The notes: generated by a model from the sequence alone, not told the origin. 64,000 nt of DNA from Streptomyces sp. V2I9 (GCF_030817475.1 NZ_JAUSZJ010000002.1:1107501-1171500); one strand, 5' to 3'. Numbered from the stretch's first letter, positions 17,106 to 27,522 are shown. Numbers and translations are program-made.

Positions 17106-17810
17106 ATGGCGTTGACGTCCCCGCGGCGTTCGGCACTCTCCGACCAGGTGATCGCCCAACTGAGGAACCAGATCACCTCGGGCGAATGGCCCGTCGGCTC
17201 GCGGATCCCGACCGAGCCCGAGCTGGTCGAGCAGCTGGGCGTGGCCCGTAACACCGTCCGCGAGGCCGTGCGGGCCCTCGCGCACAACGGGCTCCTGGAC
17301 ATCCGGCAGGGCTCCGGCACGTACGTGATCGCCACGAGCGAGCTGGCCGGGGTGATGCACCGCAGGTTCGCCGCCGCCGACCCCCGGCACATCGCCGAGC
17401 TGCGCTCGACGCTGGAGTCGTCGGCGGCCCGGCTGGCGGCGGTCCGGCGCACCGAACGGGATCTGCGGCAGCTGGACACGGTGATGGCGCGCCGGGAGGA
17501 GGCCTGGGCGTCGGGCGACACGGAGGCATTCGTCGCCGCGGACGCGACGCTGCACCTGGCGGTGGTCGCGGCCTCGCACAACGACGTGCTGACCGGGCTG
17601 TACGCCGACCTCGGGGACCTGCTGCGCGACTACCTGCGCGGTGACGTGGGTCCCGAGCTGCGACCGGAGAACCACATGGACCACGCCCGGCTGGTCGAGG
17701 CGATCCGGGCCGGGGACGCGGAGACGGCGGCCGCCGAGGCGGCCGGCCACGCGTTGAAGTGGCTGGAGCCGCGCGCCGAACAGGCCGACGGGCCGGGGGC
17801 GGCCGGCTGA
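17106..17810 (+). CDS. FadR-subfamily GntR transcriptional regulator
   Basis: The 234-residue regulator has an N-terminal winged helix at about 8-75 (LSDQVIAQLRNQITSG, PTEPELVEQLGVARNTVREAVRALA, IRQGSGTYV). An all-helical FCD effector domain at about 95-220 has the metal/ligand-type residues ADATLHLAVVAASHN and ENHMDHARLVEAI. FCD regulators respond to small carboxylates or related metabolites. It is divergent from the MFS transporter and likely controls it and itself through the AATCAT-N3-ATGATT site between them. AAGGAGC lies just upstream of ATG 17106. Confidence 0.9.
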   Translation: MALTSPRRSALSDQVIAQLRNQITSGEWPVGSRIPTEPELVEQLGVARNTVREAVRALAHNGLLDIRQGSGTYVIATSELAGVMHRRFAAADPRHIAELRSTLESSAARLAAVRRTERDLRQLDTVMARREEAWASGDTEAFVAADATLHLAVVAASHNDVLTGLYADLGDLLRDYLRGDVGPELRPENHMDHARLVEAIRAGDAETAAAEAAGHALKWLEPRAEQADGPGAAG

Positions 17811-17902
17811 CCGGCCCCACCTCCCGTACCGGCGGGCTTCACGGTCACCCCGCCGAGCCCTCACCGCGGCCCGCCGGCCGGACGCGGCCTCCCCGGCGCC
17901 CG

Positions 17903-18274
17903 TCACGGCGGAGCGGGGCGGTGGCTGACCCACGCCGTGGCGACCTCTTTCCAGCAGCGGTCCTCCAGCCGTACGGTCCGGCCGGGCTCCACCGCGATCG
18001 CCTCGCCGTCCGCGTCGACGTCCCACCATCGGTCGCACTCGGTGTGCAGCCGGACCAGGTCGACGGAGGGGTAGGGGTTGTGGCAGTACGCGACGACGCG
18101 GGAGCCCTCGACGGACGTACGGCACTCCGAGCCCGCCGGTTCGGGTCTCGGCGGCTCCGCTCCCGTACCGGGGTCGGCTCCCGTGGCGGCGCGGACGCCC
18201 AGGGAGGTGGCGAGTGCGGCGGCGGCCAGGGGTGCGAGCAGGAGGAGACGGGTCCGTCGGCACGTGGGGCGCAC
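17903..18274 (-). CDS. Exported hypothetical protein
   Basis: The 123-residue protein has an arginine-rich N-terminus and a hydrophobic core (RRTRLLLLAPLAAAALATSLG, split as RRTRLLLLAPLAAAA and LATSLG), so it is probably secreted or membrane-tethered. The mature part carries four cysteines (SECRTS, AYCHNPY, TECDRWW, DRCWKEV), suggesting two disulfides, and many aromatic residues. GTG 18274 has GGAGGGAG 8 bases upstream. I recognise no family. Confidence 0.75.
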   Translation of the reverse strand: MRPTCRRTRLLLLAPLAAAALATSLGVRAATGADPGTGAEPPRPEPAGSECRTSVEGSRVVAYCHNPYPSVDLVRLHTECDRWWDVDADGEAIAVEPGRTVRLEDRCWKEVATAWVSHRPAPP

Positions 18275-18380
18275 AGCGATCTCCCTCCCACAGCCTGACC
18301 AGAAGTCCGGTTCCTCCTCATTCTGCGGTGGATCGGCCGACTTTTCGACCGGAGCGGCAGCGGAGGGCCACGGAGCGTGA

Positions 18381-18439
18381 ACGGCCCCCGGCCGCGTACC
18401 GCCTCCGGGTACGGGAGGGGTGACGCGGCCGGGGGCCGT
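18381..18439 (-). terminator. Terminator of the fabG-fabI operon
   Basis: ACGGCCCCCGGCCGCGT (18381-18397) and its exact complement (18423-18439) form a 17-bp stem, and the 25-base loop can fold again (CCTCC with GGAGG). It starts 20 bases after the fabI stop. Confidence 0.7.
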
Positions 18440-18458
18440 CCTGCGTGAGCCGTGGGGG

Positions 18459-19226
18459 TCAGGCGCCCATCATGTGCACGCCGCTGTCGACGTGGATGAT
18501 CTCGCCCGTGGTGCGCGGGAAGAAGTCGGAGAGCAGGGCGACGATGCCGCGGCCGGCCGGCTCCGGGTCGTTCATGTCCCAGGCCAGCGGAGCACGGGTG
18601 TTCCAGACGTCGGCCAGCTCCTCGAAGCCCGGAATGGACTTGGCCGCCATGGAACGGAGCGGTCCGGCGGAGATCAGGTTGCAGCGCAGCCCGTCCTTGC
18701 CCAGGTCGCGGGCGAGGTAGCGGGAGGTGGCCTCCAGCGCGGCCTTGGCGGGGCCCATCCAGTCGTACTGCGGCCAGGCGTACTGGGCGTCGAAGGTGAG
18801 GCCGACGATCGAGCCGCCCTCGCTCATCAGCGGCTTGCAGGCCATGGCCAGCGACTTCAGCGAGAACGCCGAGACGTGCATCGCGGTGGCGACGGACTCG
18901 AACGGCGTGTTGAGGAAGTTGCCGCCGAGCGCGTCCTGCGGCGCGAAGCCGATGGAGTGGACGACGCCGTCCAGCGAACCGAGCTCGTCGCGCACCAGGC
19001 CCGCGAGCCGGTCCAGGTGCTCCTGGTCGGTCACGTCCAGCTCGATGACCTTGGCCGGCTTCGGCAGCTTCCTGGCGATGCGCTCGGTCAGGGTGGGGCG
19101 GGGGAAGGCTGTGAGGATGACTTCGGCGCCTTGCTCCTGGGCCACCTTCGCGGCGTGGAACGCGATGGACGACTCCATCAGCACCCCGGTGATCAGGATG
19201 CGCTTGCCGTCGAGAATTCCGCTCAT
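18459..19226 (-). CDS. fabI: Enoyl-[acyl-carrier-protein] reductase (NADH), InhA/FabI type
   Basis: The 255-residue enzyme performs the last reduction of each fatty-acid elongation round. It has the InhA-like N-terminus GKRILITGVLMESSIAFH, and the catalytic Tyr-x6-Lys in YDWMGPAKAAL with HSIGFAPQDALGG upstream. The C-terminal substrate loop SIPGFEELADVW is close to mycobacterial InhA. It starts 5 bases after the fabG stop, so both are one transcript, the arrangement also seen for mabA-inhA in mycobacteria. Confidence 0.96.
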   Translation of the reverse strand: MSGILDGKRILITGVLMESSIAFHAAKVAQEQGAEVILTAFPRPTLTERIARKLPKPAKVIELDVTDQEHLDRLAGLVRDELGSLDGVVHSIGFAPQDALGGNFLNTPFESVATAMHVSAFSLKSLAMACKPLMSEGGSIVGLTFDAQYAWPQYDWMGPAKAALEATSRYLARDLGKDGLRCNLISAGPLRSMAAKSIPGFEELADVWNTRAPLAWDMNDPEPAGRGIVALLSDFFPRTTGEIIHVDSGVHMMGA

Positions 19227-19231
19227 GGTGA

Positions 19232-19951
19232 TCAGTGACCCATGCCCAATCCGCCGTCAACGGGAATGACGGCTCCAGTGATGTACGACGCGTCGTCGGA
19301 GGCGAGGAAGCGCACCGCGGCGGCGATCTCCTCGGGCCGCGCGTAGCGGCCGAGCGGCACCTGGGCCACGATGCCCTTGCGCTGCTCCTCGGTGAGCGCC
19401 TGGGTCATGTCGGTGTCGACAAACCCGGGGGCGACGACGTTGAACGTGATGTTCCGCGAACCGAGTTCACGGGCCAGCGACCGGGCGAAGCCGACCAGCC
19501 CGGCCTTGGAGGCGGCGTAGTTGGCCTGGCCGGCCGAGCCGAGGAGGCCGACGACCGAGGAGATCAGGACGACCCGGCCCTTCTTGGCGCGCAGCATGCC
19601 GCGGTTGGCGCGCTTGACGACCCGGAAGGTGCCGGTGAGGTTGGTGTCGACGACGGACGTGAAGTCGTCCTCCGACATCCGCATCAGCAACTGGTCCTTG
19701 GTGATGCCGGCGTTGGCGACCAGCACCTCGACGGGACCGTGCTTCTCCTCGATCTCCTTGTAGGCCTGCTCCACCTGTTCGGCGTCCGTGATGTCGCAGC
19801 GGACCGCGAGGACACCGGCGTCGGTGAGGACCTGAGGGGGCTCTCCGGAGCGGTAGGTGATCGCGACCTGGTCGCCGTTGTCGGCGAAGGCGCGGGCGAT
19901 GGCGAGGCCGATGCCCCGGTTTCCTCCGGTGACGAGAACCGAGCGGCTCAT
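19232..19951 (-). CDS. fabG: 3-oxoacyl-[acyl-carrier-protein] reductase
   Basis: The 239-residue SDR enzyme is the NADPH-dependent ketoreductase of fatty-acid synthesis (MabA/FabG). It has the cofactor motif LVTGGNRGIGLAIA, NAG in VANAGITKDQLL, catalytic Ser in VLISSVVGLLG and YAASKAGL (YxxxK). The C-terminal GAVIPVDGGLGMGH matches FabG ends. It is first in the fabG-fabI operon; the upstream 216-base gap before the divergent tldD gene must hold its promoter. Confidence 0.95.
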   Translation of the reverse strand: MSRSVLVTGGNRGIGLAIARAFADNGDQVAITYRSGEPPQVLTDAGVLAVRCDITDAEQVEQAYKEIEEKHGPVEVLVANAGITKDQLLMRMSEDDFTSVVDTNLTGTFRVVKRANRGMLRAKKGRVVLISSVVGLLGSAGQANYAASKAGLVGFARSLARELGSRNITFNVVAPGFVDTDMTQALTEEQRKGIVAQVPLGRYARPEEIAAAVRFLASDDASYITGAVIPVDGGLGMGH

Positions 19952-20167
19952 CGGATCACCCTTTCCTTGGCGGTCTGGTACGTCGAAAACCTATCGGTAC
20001 CGTGCGCCGATCGAGGAATCGGGCCCTGACAGTGGCTTGTCCGGGGTGCTGTCGGGTTCCTACAGTCCGTGCCGATGCGTGGTCGCTCCACGCGTCGGCG
20101 ATATCCCCCGGTGCGGCCGCCCCCGGGCGTGGTTCACTGCCGTGATGGTTCGAGAAGGGAACTCCCG

Positions 20168-21687
<1,520 letters not shown>

Positions 21688-21691
<4 letters not shown>

Positions 21692-23082
21692 GCCGCGTCA
21701 GCAAGCCGTACGAGATCGTCGAACGGGCGCTGGAGCTGTCCGGTACGGACGGTCTGGTGGTCATCGCCGACGAGCGGTCCTCCGCCGATCTGCGCTGGGC
21801 GGGCAACGCGCTCACCACGAACGGCGTGACCCGTGGCCGGACTCTCACCGTCATCGCGACCGTGGACGGGGCGCGGGGGACGGCGTCCGGCGTGGTCTCC
21901 CGGTCCGCCGTGACCAGCGAGGACCTGGAGCCGCTGGTGCGGGCGGCCGAGGCGGCCGCCCGGGGCGCGGGTCCGGCGGAGGACGCACAGCCGCTGGTGT
22001 GCGGGGCGCCCTCCTCCCCCGGCTTCACGGACGCGCCGGCCGAGACCGGTCCGGAGGTCTTCGCGGACTTCACCCCGGCGCTCGGCGACGCCTTCGCCCG
22101 CGCCCGGTCCGGGGGCCGCGACCTGTACGGGTTCGCCCACCACGAGATGACGTCCACCTATCTGGGGACGTCGACGGGGCTGCGGCTGCGCCACGACCAG
22201 CCGAACGGGACGCTGGAGCTCAACGCGAAGTCGCCGGACCGTACACGCTCCGCGTGGGCGGGCCGAGCCACCCGTGACTTCACGGACGTCGACCCGGCGG
22301 CGATGGACGCGGAGCTGGCGCAGCGGCTGCGCTGGGCGGAGCGGCGTGTCGAGCTGCCCGCGGGCCGGTACGAGACGCTGCTGCCCCCGACCGCGGTGGC
22401 GGACCTGCTGATCTACCAGTTCTGGTCGTCGACCGCGCGGGACGCGGTGGAGGGCCGGACGGTGTTCTCCACTCCGGGCGGCGGTACCCGGCTGGGCGAG
22501 ACGCTCTCCCCGCTGCCGCTCACCCTGCGCAGCGATCCGCACGCGCCGGGTCTGGAGTCCGCGCCGTTCGTGATCGCCCACTCCTCCGGCGGCAGCGGTT
22601 CCGTCTTCGACAACGGGCTGCCGCTGGCGTCGACGGAATGGATCCGGAACGGCAGGCTGGAGCGGCTGACGACGACCCGGCACACGGCGGGCCTGACCGG
22701 GTTCCCGGTCGCCCCCGCCGTCGACAACCTGCTGCTGGAGGGCGGCGGCGAGCGGTCACTGGAGGAGATGGTCGCCGCGACGACCGGGCGGGCGCTGCTG
22801 CTGACCTGCCTCTGGTACATCCGCGAGGTGGACCCGGCGACGCTGCTGCTGACCGGGCTGACGCGGGACGGCGTCTATCTGGTCGAGGACGGCGAGGTCG
22901 TCGGCGAGGTGAACAACTTCCGGTTCAACGAGTCCCCGGTGGACCTGCTGTCGCGGGCCACGGAGGCGGGGCGTACGGAGCAGACGCTGCCGCGCGAGTG
23001 GGGCGACTGGTTCACCCGTGCGGCGATGCCCGCGCTGCGTATCCCGGACTTCAACATGAGCTCGGTCAGCCAGGGCGTATGA
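21688..23082 (+). CDS. pmbA: TldE/PmbA protease subunit
   Basis: The 464-residue TldE/PmbA subunit lacks the HEXXXH motif, as expected; it completes the active site of TldD in the heterodimer. Family features include LTTNGVTRGRTLTV near the N-terminus and the C-terminal CLWYIREVDPATLLLTGLTRDGVYLVEDGE and FNESPVDLL (given in parts). ATGA overlap with tldD implies coupled, roughly 1:1 synthesis. In actinobacteria the cellular substrate is unknown. Confidence 0.9.
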
Positions 23083-23149
23083 CCGCCTAGACTTCGACGT
23101 TGCGACTCCATGTTGCAACCCAATGACATAAACGAGGAGACACGGAACC

Positions 23150-24421
23150 GTGACGGACATCGTCGACGAGCTGAAGTGGCGCGGGCTGTTCGCCCAGTCC
23201 ACTGACGAGGACGCATTGCGCAAGGCTCTCGCGGACGGTCCCGTCACCTTCTATTGCGGCTTCGACCCGACCGCGGCCAGCCTGCACGTGGGCCACCTGG
23301 TGCAGGTGCTCACCATGCGCCGGCTCCAGCAGGCCGGGCTGAGACCGCTCGCGCTGGTCGGCGGGGCGACGGGCCAGATCGGTGACCCGCGGCCCACCGC
23401 CGAGCGCACGCTGAACGACCCGGAGACCATCTCCGACTGGGTGCGGCGGCTGCGGGGGCAGATCGAGCCCTTCCTCACCTTCGAGGGCCCGAACGCGGCG
23501 ACGATGGTCAACAACCTGGACTGGACCGCGGGCATGTCCGCGATCGAGTTCCTCCGGGACATCGGCAAGCACTTCCGGGTCAACAAGATGCTCACCAAGG
23601 ACTCGGTCGCCCGGCGGCTGGAGTCGCAGGAGGGCATCAGCTACACCGAGTTCAGCTACCAGCTCCTCCAGGGCATGGACTTCCTGGAGCTGTACCGCCG
23701 CCACGGCTGCACCCTCCAGCAGGGCGGCAGCGACCAGTGGGGCAACCTCACCGCGGGGATCGACCTGATCCACCGGCTGGAGCCGGGCGCGGTCGTGCAC
23801 GCGCTGGCGACGCCCCTGATGACGAAGGCGGACGGGACCAAGTTCGGCAAGTCGGAGAGCGGCGCCGTCTGGCTCGACCCGGAGATGACGACGCCGTACG
23901 CGTTCTACCAGTTCTGGCTGAACGTGGACGACCGGGACGTCTCGCGCTACCTGCGCATCCTCAGTTTCAGGAGCCGTGCGGAGCTGGAGGAGCTGGAGAA
24001 GCTGACCGAGGAGCGGCCGCAGGCGCGTTCCGCGCAGCGGGCGCTGGCCGAGGAGCTGACGACGCTGGTGCACGGCGGCGCGCAGTGCGCGGCGGTGATC
24101 GCGGCGTCGAAGGCGCTGTTCGGGCAGGGCGACCTGGCCGAGCTGGACGAGGCGACGCTGAGCGCCGCGCTGTCCGAGGTGCCGCACGCCACCGTCGCCG
24201 AGCTGGGCCCGCTGGTGGACCTCCTGGTGGAGGTCGGCCTGGCGCCCAGCAAGTCGGGCGCCCGGCGCACGGTGAAGGAGGGCGGCGCGTACGTGAACAA
24301 CGTGAAGGTCGTCGACGGTGAGGTCGCGCCGGACGCCGGTGAGCTGCTGCACGGGCGCTGGCTGGTGCTGCGCCGGGGCAAGAAGAACCTGGCGGCCGTG
24401 GAGGTCAGCCCGGCGGGCTGA
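23150..24421 (+). CDS. tyrS: Tyrosyl-tRNA synthetase
   Basis: The 423-residue class I synthetase charges tRNA-Tyr. It has the HIGH-type motif HVGH at residues 46-49, the tyrosine pocket [21 protein letters not shown], and the KMSKS equivalent KFGKS. A C-terminal S4 RNA-binding domain lies at about 355-420 ([21 protein letters not shown]). GTG 23150 has GAGGAG about 10 bases upstream. A small GTTGC/GCAAC hairpin precedes it, but I see no T-box. Confidence 0.96.
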   Translation: MTDIVDELKWRGLFAQSTDEDALRKALADGPVTFYCGFDPTAASLHVGHLVQVLTMRRLQQAGLRPLALVGGATGQIGDPRPTAERTLNDPETISDWVRRLRGQIEPFLTFEGPNAATMVNNLDWTAGMSAIEFLRDIGKHFRVNKMLTKDSVARRLESQEGISYTEFSYQLLQGMDFLELYRRHGCTLQQGGSDQWGNLTAGIDLIHRLEPGAVVHALATPLMTKADGTKFGKSESGAVWLDPEMTTPYAFYQFWLNVDDRDVSRYLRILSFRSRAELEELEKLTEERPQARSAQRALAEELTTLVHGGAQCAAVIAASKALFGQGDLAELDEATLSAALSEVPHATVAELGPLVDLLVEVGLAPSKSGARRTVKEGGAYVNNVKVVDGEVAPDAGELLHGRWLVLRRGKKNLAAVEVSPAG

Positions 24422-24446
24422 TCCCTCGCGCACCGCACGCACGGAC

Positions 24447-24487
24447 GCCGCGGCCGGACACGCATCGGATGTGTGTCCGGCCGCGGC
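24447..24487 (+). terminator. tyrS terminator
   Basis: GCCGCGGCCGGACAC (24447-24461) and its exact complement (24473-24487) form a 15-bp stem with an 11-base loop, 26 bases after the tyrS stop. Confidence 0.75.
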
Positions 24488-24530
24488 GCTTCGGTGCCAG
24501 GACCCGCCGCGCCGTCGTACGGGCCGGTCT

Positions 24531-24628
24531 CCGGTACGCGGTCGTTCCGGCGCACGAGCCGGTCCCGCGCGTGCGCCTCCCCCGGTACGCGGGTCGTTCA
24601 CGGGCACGAGCCGGTTCCGGGCGTGCGC
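24531..24628. repeat. Imperfect tandem repeat of about 46 bp
   Basis: A unit beginning CCGGTACGCGG, running through TCGTT and GCACGAGCCGG and ending CGTGCGC occurs at 24531-24576 and 24582-24628 with only a few differences, in non-coding DNA after tyrS. No protein is supported here; it may be a duplicated gene fragment. Confidence 0.6.
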
Positions 24629-24666
24629 GTCGACGGCCCCTCACGGTGCCCTCGGCGGGACGGCCG

Positions 24667-24903
24667 TCATCCCTTCTGCGCCGTGATGTGCTCGAGGACC
24701 TCGTCGAAGGCCTTGGCCGGCGAGATGTCCACGTACTCGCAGTCCTCCAACGCCACCGAGGCGTGACCGGGGGGCCAGTAGAAGGCGTCCCCCGCTTCGT
24801 AGAGATCGTCCCCCCAGTCTGGGCCCGCGAACGGCGCACCGCCAGCCCGGTGCGCCGCCTCATCAGGGGTTGGAGCAGCGGCACCGGCCGGGACTCCGGC
24901 ACC
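24667..24903 (-). pseudogene. Cupin-domain protein remnant (N-terminus lost)
   Basis: The minus strand is open from 24903 to the TGA at 24667-24669 without any ATG, GTG or TTG at its head, and an in-frame TGA sits at 24904-24906. The last 50 codons read DLYEAGDAFYWPPGHASVALEDCEYVDISPAKAFDEVLEHI (shown here in pieces: DLYEAGDAFYWPPGHAS and CEYVDISPAKAFDEVL). This matches the C-terminus of small streptomycete cupin proteins (GDAYYxPPGH and EYVEFSP). The front of the gene appears deleted, with the break next to a 30-bp inverted repeat. Confidence 0.55.
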
Positions 24904-24964
24904 TCATGGCGCCGCGGCCGGGCACGCGAGGAAGGCGTGCCCGGCCGCGGCGCCATGAGGTGCC
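24898..24964. repeat. 30-bp perfect inverted repeat, 7-base loop
   Basis: Arms 24898-24927 and 24935-24964 (GGCACCTCATGGCGCCGCGG and on) are exact complements around GAGGAAG. It begins 9 bases after the stop of the minus-strand membrane protein gene, so it probably terminates that transcript. Its arms are much longer than most terminators here and it abuts the cupin remnant. Confidence 0.8.
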
Positions 24965-24973
24965 TTCGGTGGG

Positions 24974-25249
24974 TCAGGTTCTCTGCCGGTTGCCCCGGAT
25001 CGCCTGCCAGGCCATGTCGCCGACGGCGACGACCGCCACGGCGCCCGCCAGTTGCAGCAGGTGGCGGATCCAGTCGATGCCCTTGGTGTCCTCGACGCCG
25101 ATCCAACTGGCGACGGCGTTGCCGAGGACGCTTCCGAGGATGCCGAACACGACGGTCAGCCAGAGCGGGATGTCCTGCTTGCCGGGCAGGATGGCTCTGG
25201 CGATGACACCCAGCACCAGTCCCACAATGATTGCCCACAACCAGCCCAT
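24974..25249 (-). CDS. GlsB/YeaQ/YmgE family membrane protein
   Basis: The 91-residue membrane protein begins GWLWAIIVGLVLGVIARAILPGKQD, the hallmark of the transglycosylase-associated (GlsB/YeaQ/YmgE) stress protein family. Three hydrophobic helices have glycine-rich packing (GILGSVLGNAVASWIG). Function in the family is not established despite the name. ATG 25249 has GAGGAGG 5 bases upstream, a strong site. Confidence 0.88.
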   Translation of the reverse strand: MGWLWAIIVGLVLGVIARAILPGKQDIPLWLTVVFGILGSVLGNAVASWIGVEDTKGIDWIRHLLQLAGAVAVVAVGDMAWQAIRGNRQRT

Positions 25250-25450
25250 TTCGCCTCCTCGTACGGCGCGGAGTGCGCGTTCGTCCAGACTGGGCCCGCC
25301 GTTCGGGCGGCGCATGTCCGGTTGGGCCGTCCGGGGGACCCGGCCCTCCCGCGCGGGGCCGCCCCGGTCGCCCGCCCGGCCGGGGCCGGGCGTACCGTGG
25401 ACGCAGCGCGCGGGCCCGGGAAGCCCGGCGACGAGATCGGGTGGTGGAGC

Positions 25451-25828
25451 ATGCTGCGGAAGAACGCCGGGCCGGAGGTCATCCGGATCACGGGCGCCCG
25501 TCAGGGGCTGACGGAGGACGTCCGGGGCCGTCAGCGACGCTACGTGATCTCGATGTCGGTGCGCACGGTGTCGGTGGTCCTGGCCGCGGTGCTGTGGAAC
25601 GTGGAGCGGCATGTGGCGATCGTGGCGCTCGCGCTGGGCGTGCTGTTGCCGTACATCGCGGTGGTCATCGCCAACGCGGGCCGTGAGAACGTGACTTCGT
25701 TGCCGACGACGTTCGTGCCGATGCCGATGCGGCCCGCCCTGGGGGCCGGTCCGGTCTCCGGTACGGCGGAGGCCGGGGACGCCGAGGGGGCGTCGGGCCG
25801 GGTCCCGCCGCCGCACGGGCACGCCTGA
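25451..25828 (+). CDS. DUF3099 membrane protein
   Basis: The 125-residue protein carries the DUF3099 signature: VIRITGARQGLTEDVRGRQRRYV then two transmembrane helices (about 35-80, VRTVSVVLAAVLWNVERHVAIV and ALALGVLLPYIAVVIANAG). A Pro/Ala/Gly-rich tail follows. It is actinobacterial and of unknown function. ATG 25451 has GGTGGAG 4 bases before it; a longer in-frame start exists upstream but lacks similarity. Confidence 0.85.
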   Translation: MLRKNAGPEVIRITGARQGLTEDVRGRQRRYVISMSVRTVSVVLAAVLWNVERHVAIVALALGVLLPYIAVVIANAGRENVTSLPTTFVPMPMRPALGAGPVSGTAEAGDAEGASGRVPPPHGHA

Positions 25829-25917
25829 CCCGCAGCCCCCGTACAGCTCGGCGGGAGCTCAGATCAATCATGACGTTCCGGTGCACCGGACGCCGGTGCC
25901 CGTGACATACTTCGAAC

Positions 25918-25994
25918 GCGCTCCGTATCCCCCGTCGGAGCGATGGACCGACGCCGGGCAGCTCCCCCCGTGGCTGCCCGGCGTCGCCTTTTCC
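25918..25994 (+). ncRNA. Possible small RNA with two C-rich-loop hairpins (or DUF3099 terminator)
   Basis: An extended -10 like TGACATACT (25903-25911) is followed by hairpin 1, CGCTCCG (25919-25925) with CGGAGCG (25936-25942), loop TATCCCCCGT. Hairpin 2 has 14-bp arms (25949-25962 and 25973-25986), loop TCCCCCCGTG, then CCTTTTCC. Hairpin 2 plus T-run is a rho-independent terminator; the whole could be a transcript of about 75 bases. No good -35 is seen, so it may simply end the DUF3099 mRNA. Confidence 0.35.
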
Positions 25995-26049
25995 CCGGCC
26001 GGGGGACGGGTCGGAAAGCCCGTGGAGCGCCTGACCTAGGCTGGGGTGC

Positions 26050-26313
26050 GTGATCTTTTCCGAGACGTCCGCCGAGAGTCCCACCGGCGCCCCGCTCTGT
26101 TCCGCCAAGGGCTGCCGGGCCGCCGCCGTGTGGGTGCTCGCCTGGAACAACCCCAAACTGCACACCCCGGAGCGGCGCAAGACGTGGCTGGCCTGCGACG
26201 AGCACCGGGAGCACCTGTCCTCGTTCCTCGACGTGCGGGGTTTCCTCAAGGACGTCGTGGCGCTGGAGGACTGGGAGTCCGGGGACGGCCCCGCCACCGG
26301 CCGGACGGTCTGA
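26050..26313 (+). CDS. Small conserved Cys/Trp-rich hypothetical protein
   Basis: The 87-residue soluble protein has Cys17 and Cys22 (LCSAKGCRAAAVWVL) and, after WNNPKLHTPERRKTWL, Cys49 and His52 in ACDEHREHL. This is a spacing that could bind one zinc ion. The rest is acidic. I recognise it as a conserved actinobacterial small protein whose function is unknown. The GTG at 26050 is the only start giving a full zinc motif with a short leader. It converges on moaA. Confidence 0.72.
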   Translation: MIFSETSAESPTGAPLCSAKGCRAAAVWVLAWNNPKLHTPERRKTWLACDEHREHLSSFLDVRGFLKDVVALEDWESGDGPATGRTV

Positions 26314-26360
26314 CATCCGGCCGGCGATCGCCCGCGTTCAGCCGCCGGTCATGGGCGGGT

Positions 26361-26383
26361 CCCGGCCGCCGATCGCGGCCGGG
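26361..26383 (-). terminator. Terminator after moaA
   Basis: CCCGGCCGC (26361-26369) and GCGGCCGGG (26375-26383) form a 9-bp hairpin directly beyond the moaA stop, between two convergent genes. Confidence 0.55.
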
Positions 26384-26385
26384 AG

Positions 26386-27375
26386 TCAGCCGCCGATCGC
26401 GGACATCGGGCGGTCGGGTTGCAGGAAGCCGGGGTCGTCCAGTCCGGATCCCGCCTTCTTGCCCCACATGGCCGTCTCCCAGAGCCGGGCGATCTCCTCG
26501 TCCGGCGCGTCCCCGCGCAGCGCTCCGCGCAGATCGGTCTCCTCGCGCGCGAAGAGGCAGGTGCGGACCTGGCCGTCGGCGGTGAGCCGGGTGCGGTCGC
26601 AGGCGCGGCAGAACGGGCGGGTGACGGAGGCGATCACCCCGACGCGGTGCGGGCCGCCGTCGACGGTCCACCGCTCGGCGGGTGCGGAGCCGCGGGTCTC
26701 GTCGCCCTCGGGGGTGAGGGTGAAGCGGGTGCGCAGCGAGGCGAGGATGTCCCCGGCGGTGATCATGCCGTCGCGCTTCCAGCCGTGCTGGGCGTCGAGC
26801 GGCATCTGCTCGATGAAGCGGAGCTCGTAACCGTGGGCGACGGCCCAGGCGAGCATGTCGGGGGCCTCGTCGTCGTTGAGTCCCGGCATCAGGACGGAGT
26901 TGACCTTCACCGGGGTGAGGCCGGCCTCGCGGGCGGCCTCCAGACCTGCCAGGACGTCCTGGTGGCGGTCCCTGCGGGTGAGGGTCTTGAACACGTCGGG
27001 CCGCAGGGTGTCCAGCGAGACGTTGACCCGGTCGAGTCCGGCCGCCTTGAGGGCGGTGGCGGTCCGTCCGAGGCCGATGCCGTTGGTCGTGAGCGACATG
27101 CGGGGGCGCGGGGTGAGCGCGGCGCACTGCTCGACGATGGAGACGAGGCCGGGGCGCAGCAGGGGCTCGCCACCGGTGAAGCGGACCTCGGTGATGCCGA
27201 GCGAGGTGACGGCGATACGGATCAGGCGCACGATCTCGTCGTCGGAGAGCAACGCGCTCTTGCCGAGCCACTGAAGGCCCTCTTCCGGCATGCAGTAGGT
27301 GCAGCGCAGGTTGCACTTGTCGGTGAGTGACACGCGCAGGTCGGTGGCGACCCGGTCGTAGGTGTCGATGAGCAC
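26386..27375 (-). CDS. moaA: GTP 3',8-cyclase (molybdenum cofactor synthesis)
   Basis: This 329-residue radical-SAM enzyme converts GTP to the cyclic precursor used by MoaC. The first iron-sulfur cluster site is CNLRCTYC (Cys21, 25, 28), and the second is CRAC followed 13 residues later by a third cysteine (VRTC). FTGGEPLLRP is the SAM-binding GGE motif, and the conserved Gly-Gly C-terminus is present (SAIGG). No other moa gene is adjacent. The ATG at 27375 gives the usual MLIDTYDRVATDLRVS start. Confidence 0.96.
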   Translation of the reverse strand: MLIDTYDRVATDLRVSLTDKCNLRCTYCMPEEGLQWLGKSALLSDDEIVRLIRIAVTSLGITEVRFTGGEPLLRPGLVSIVEQCAALTPRPRMSLTTNGIGLGRTATALKAAGLDRVNVSLDTLRPDVFKTLTRRDRHQDVLAGLEAAREAGLTPVKVNSVLMPGLNDDEAPDMLAWAVAHGYELRFIEQMPLDAQHGWKRDGMITAGDILASLRTRFTLTPEGDETRGSAPAERWTVDGGPHRVGVIASVTRPFCRACDRTRLTADGQVRTCLFAREETDLRGALRGDAPDEEIARLWETAMWGKKAGSGLDDPGFLQPDRPMSAIGG

Positions 27376-27476
27376 GGTCGGTCCCTCCCCCGGTGAGGCT
27401 CTCGCTCTTGTCGGCTTCCGGTACGTCCGAGCCTACGTGAGTCGTGTGACATCGGCGTGGCTCGTTTGCCACGAGG

Positions 27477-27522
27477 CGCGGCCGGGCCGCGTCGTAGGGT
27501 CCTACGACGCGGCCCGGCCGCG
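27477..27522 (-). terminator. 22-bp hairpin after the ActP-like gene
   Basis: Arms 27477-27498 and 27501-27522 (CGCGGCCGGGCCGCGTCG and on) are exact complements separated by two bases, 62 bases beyond the symporter stop and before the moaA promoter region. Confidence 0.75.

Noticed and set aside
23087..23149. T-box leader before tyrS
   Set aside because: The leader is too short and lacks the T-box consensus; only a 5-bp hairpin is seen.
24405..25238. Minus-strand frame of 277 codons between tyrS and the GlsB-like gene
   Set aside because: It crosses terminators and the GlsB-like gene in a non-coding frame; only the cupin remnant in a different frame shows similarity.
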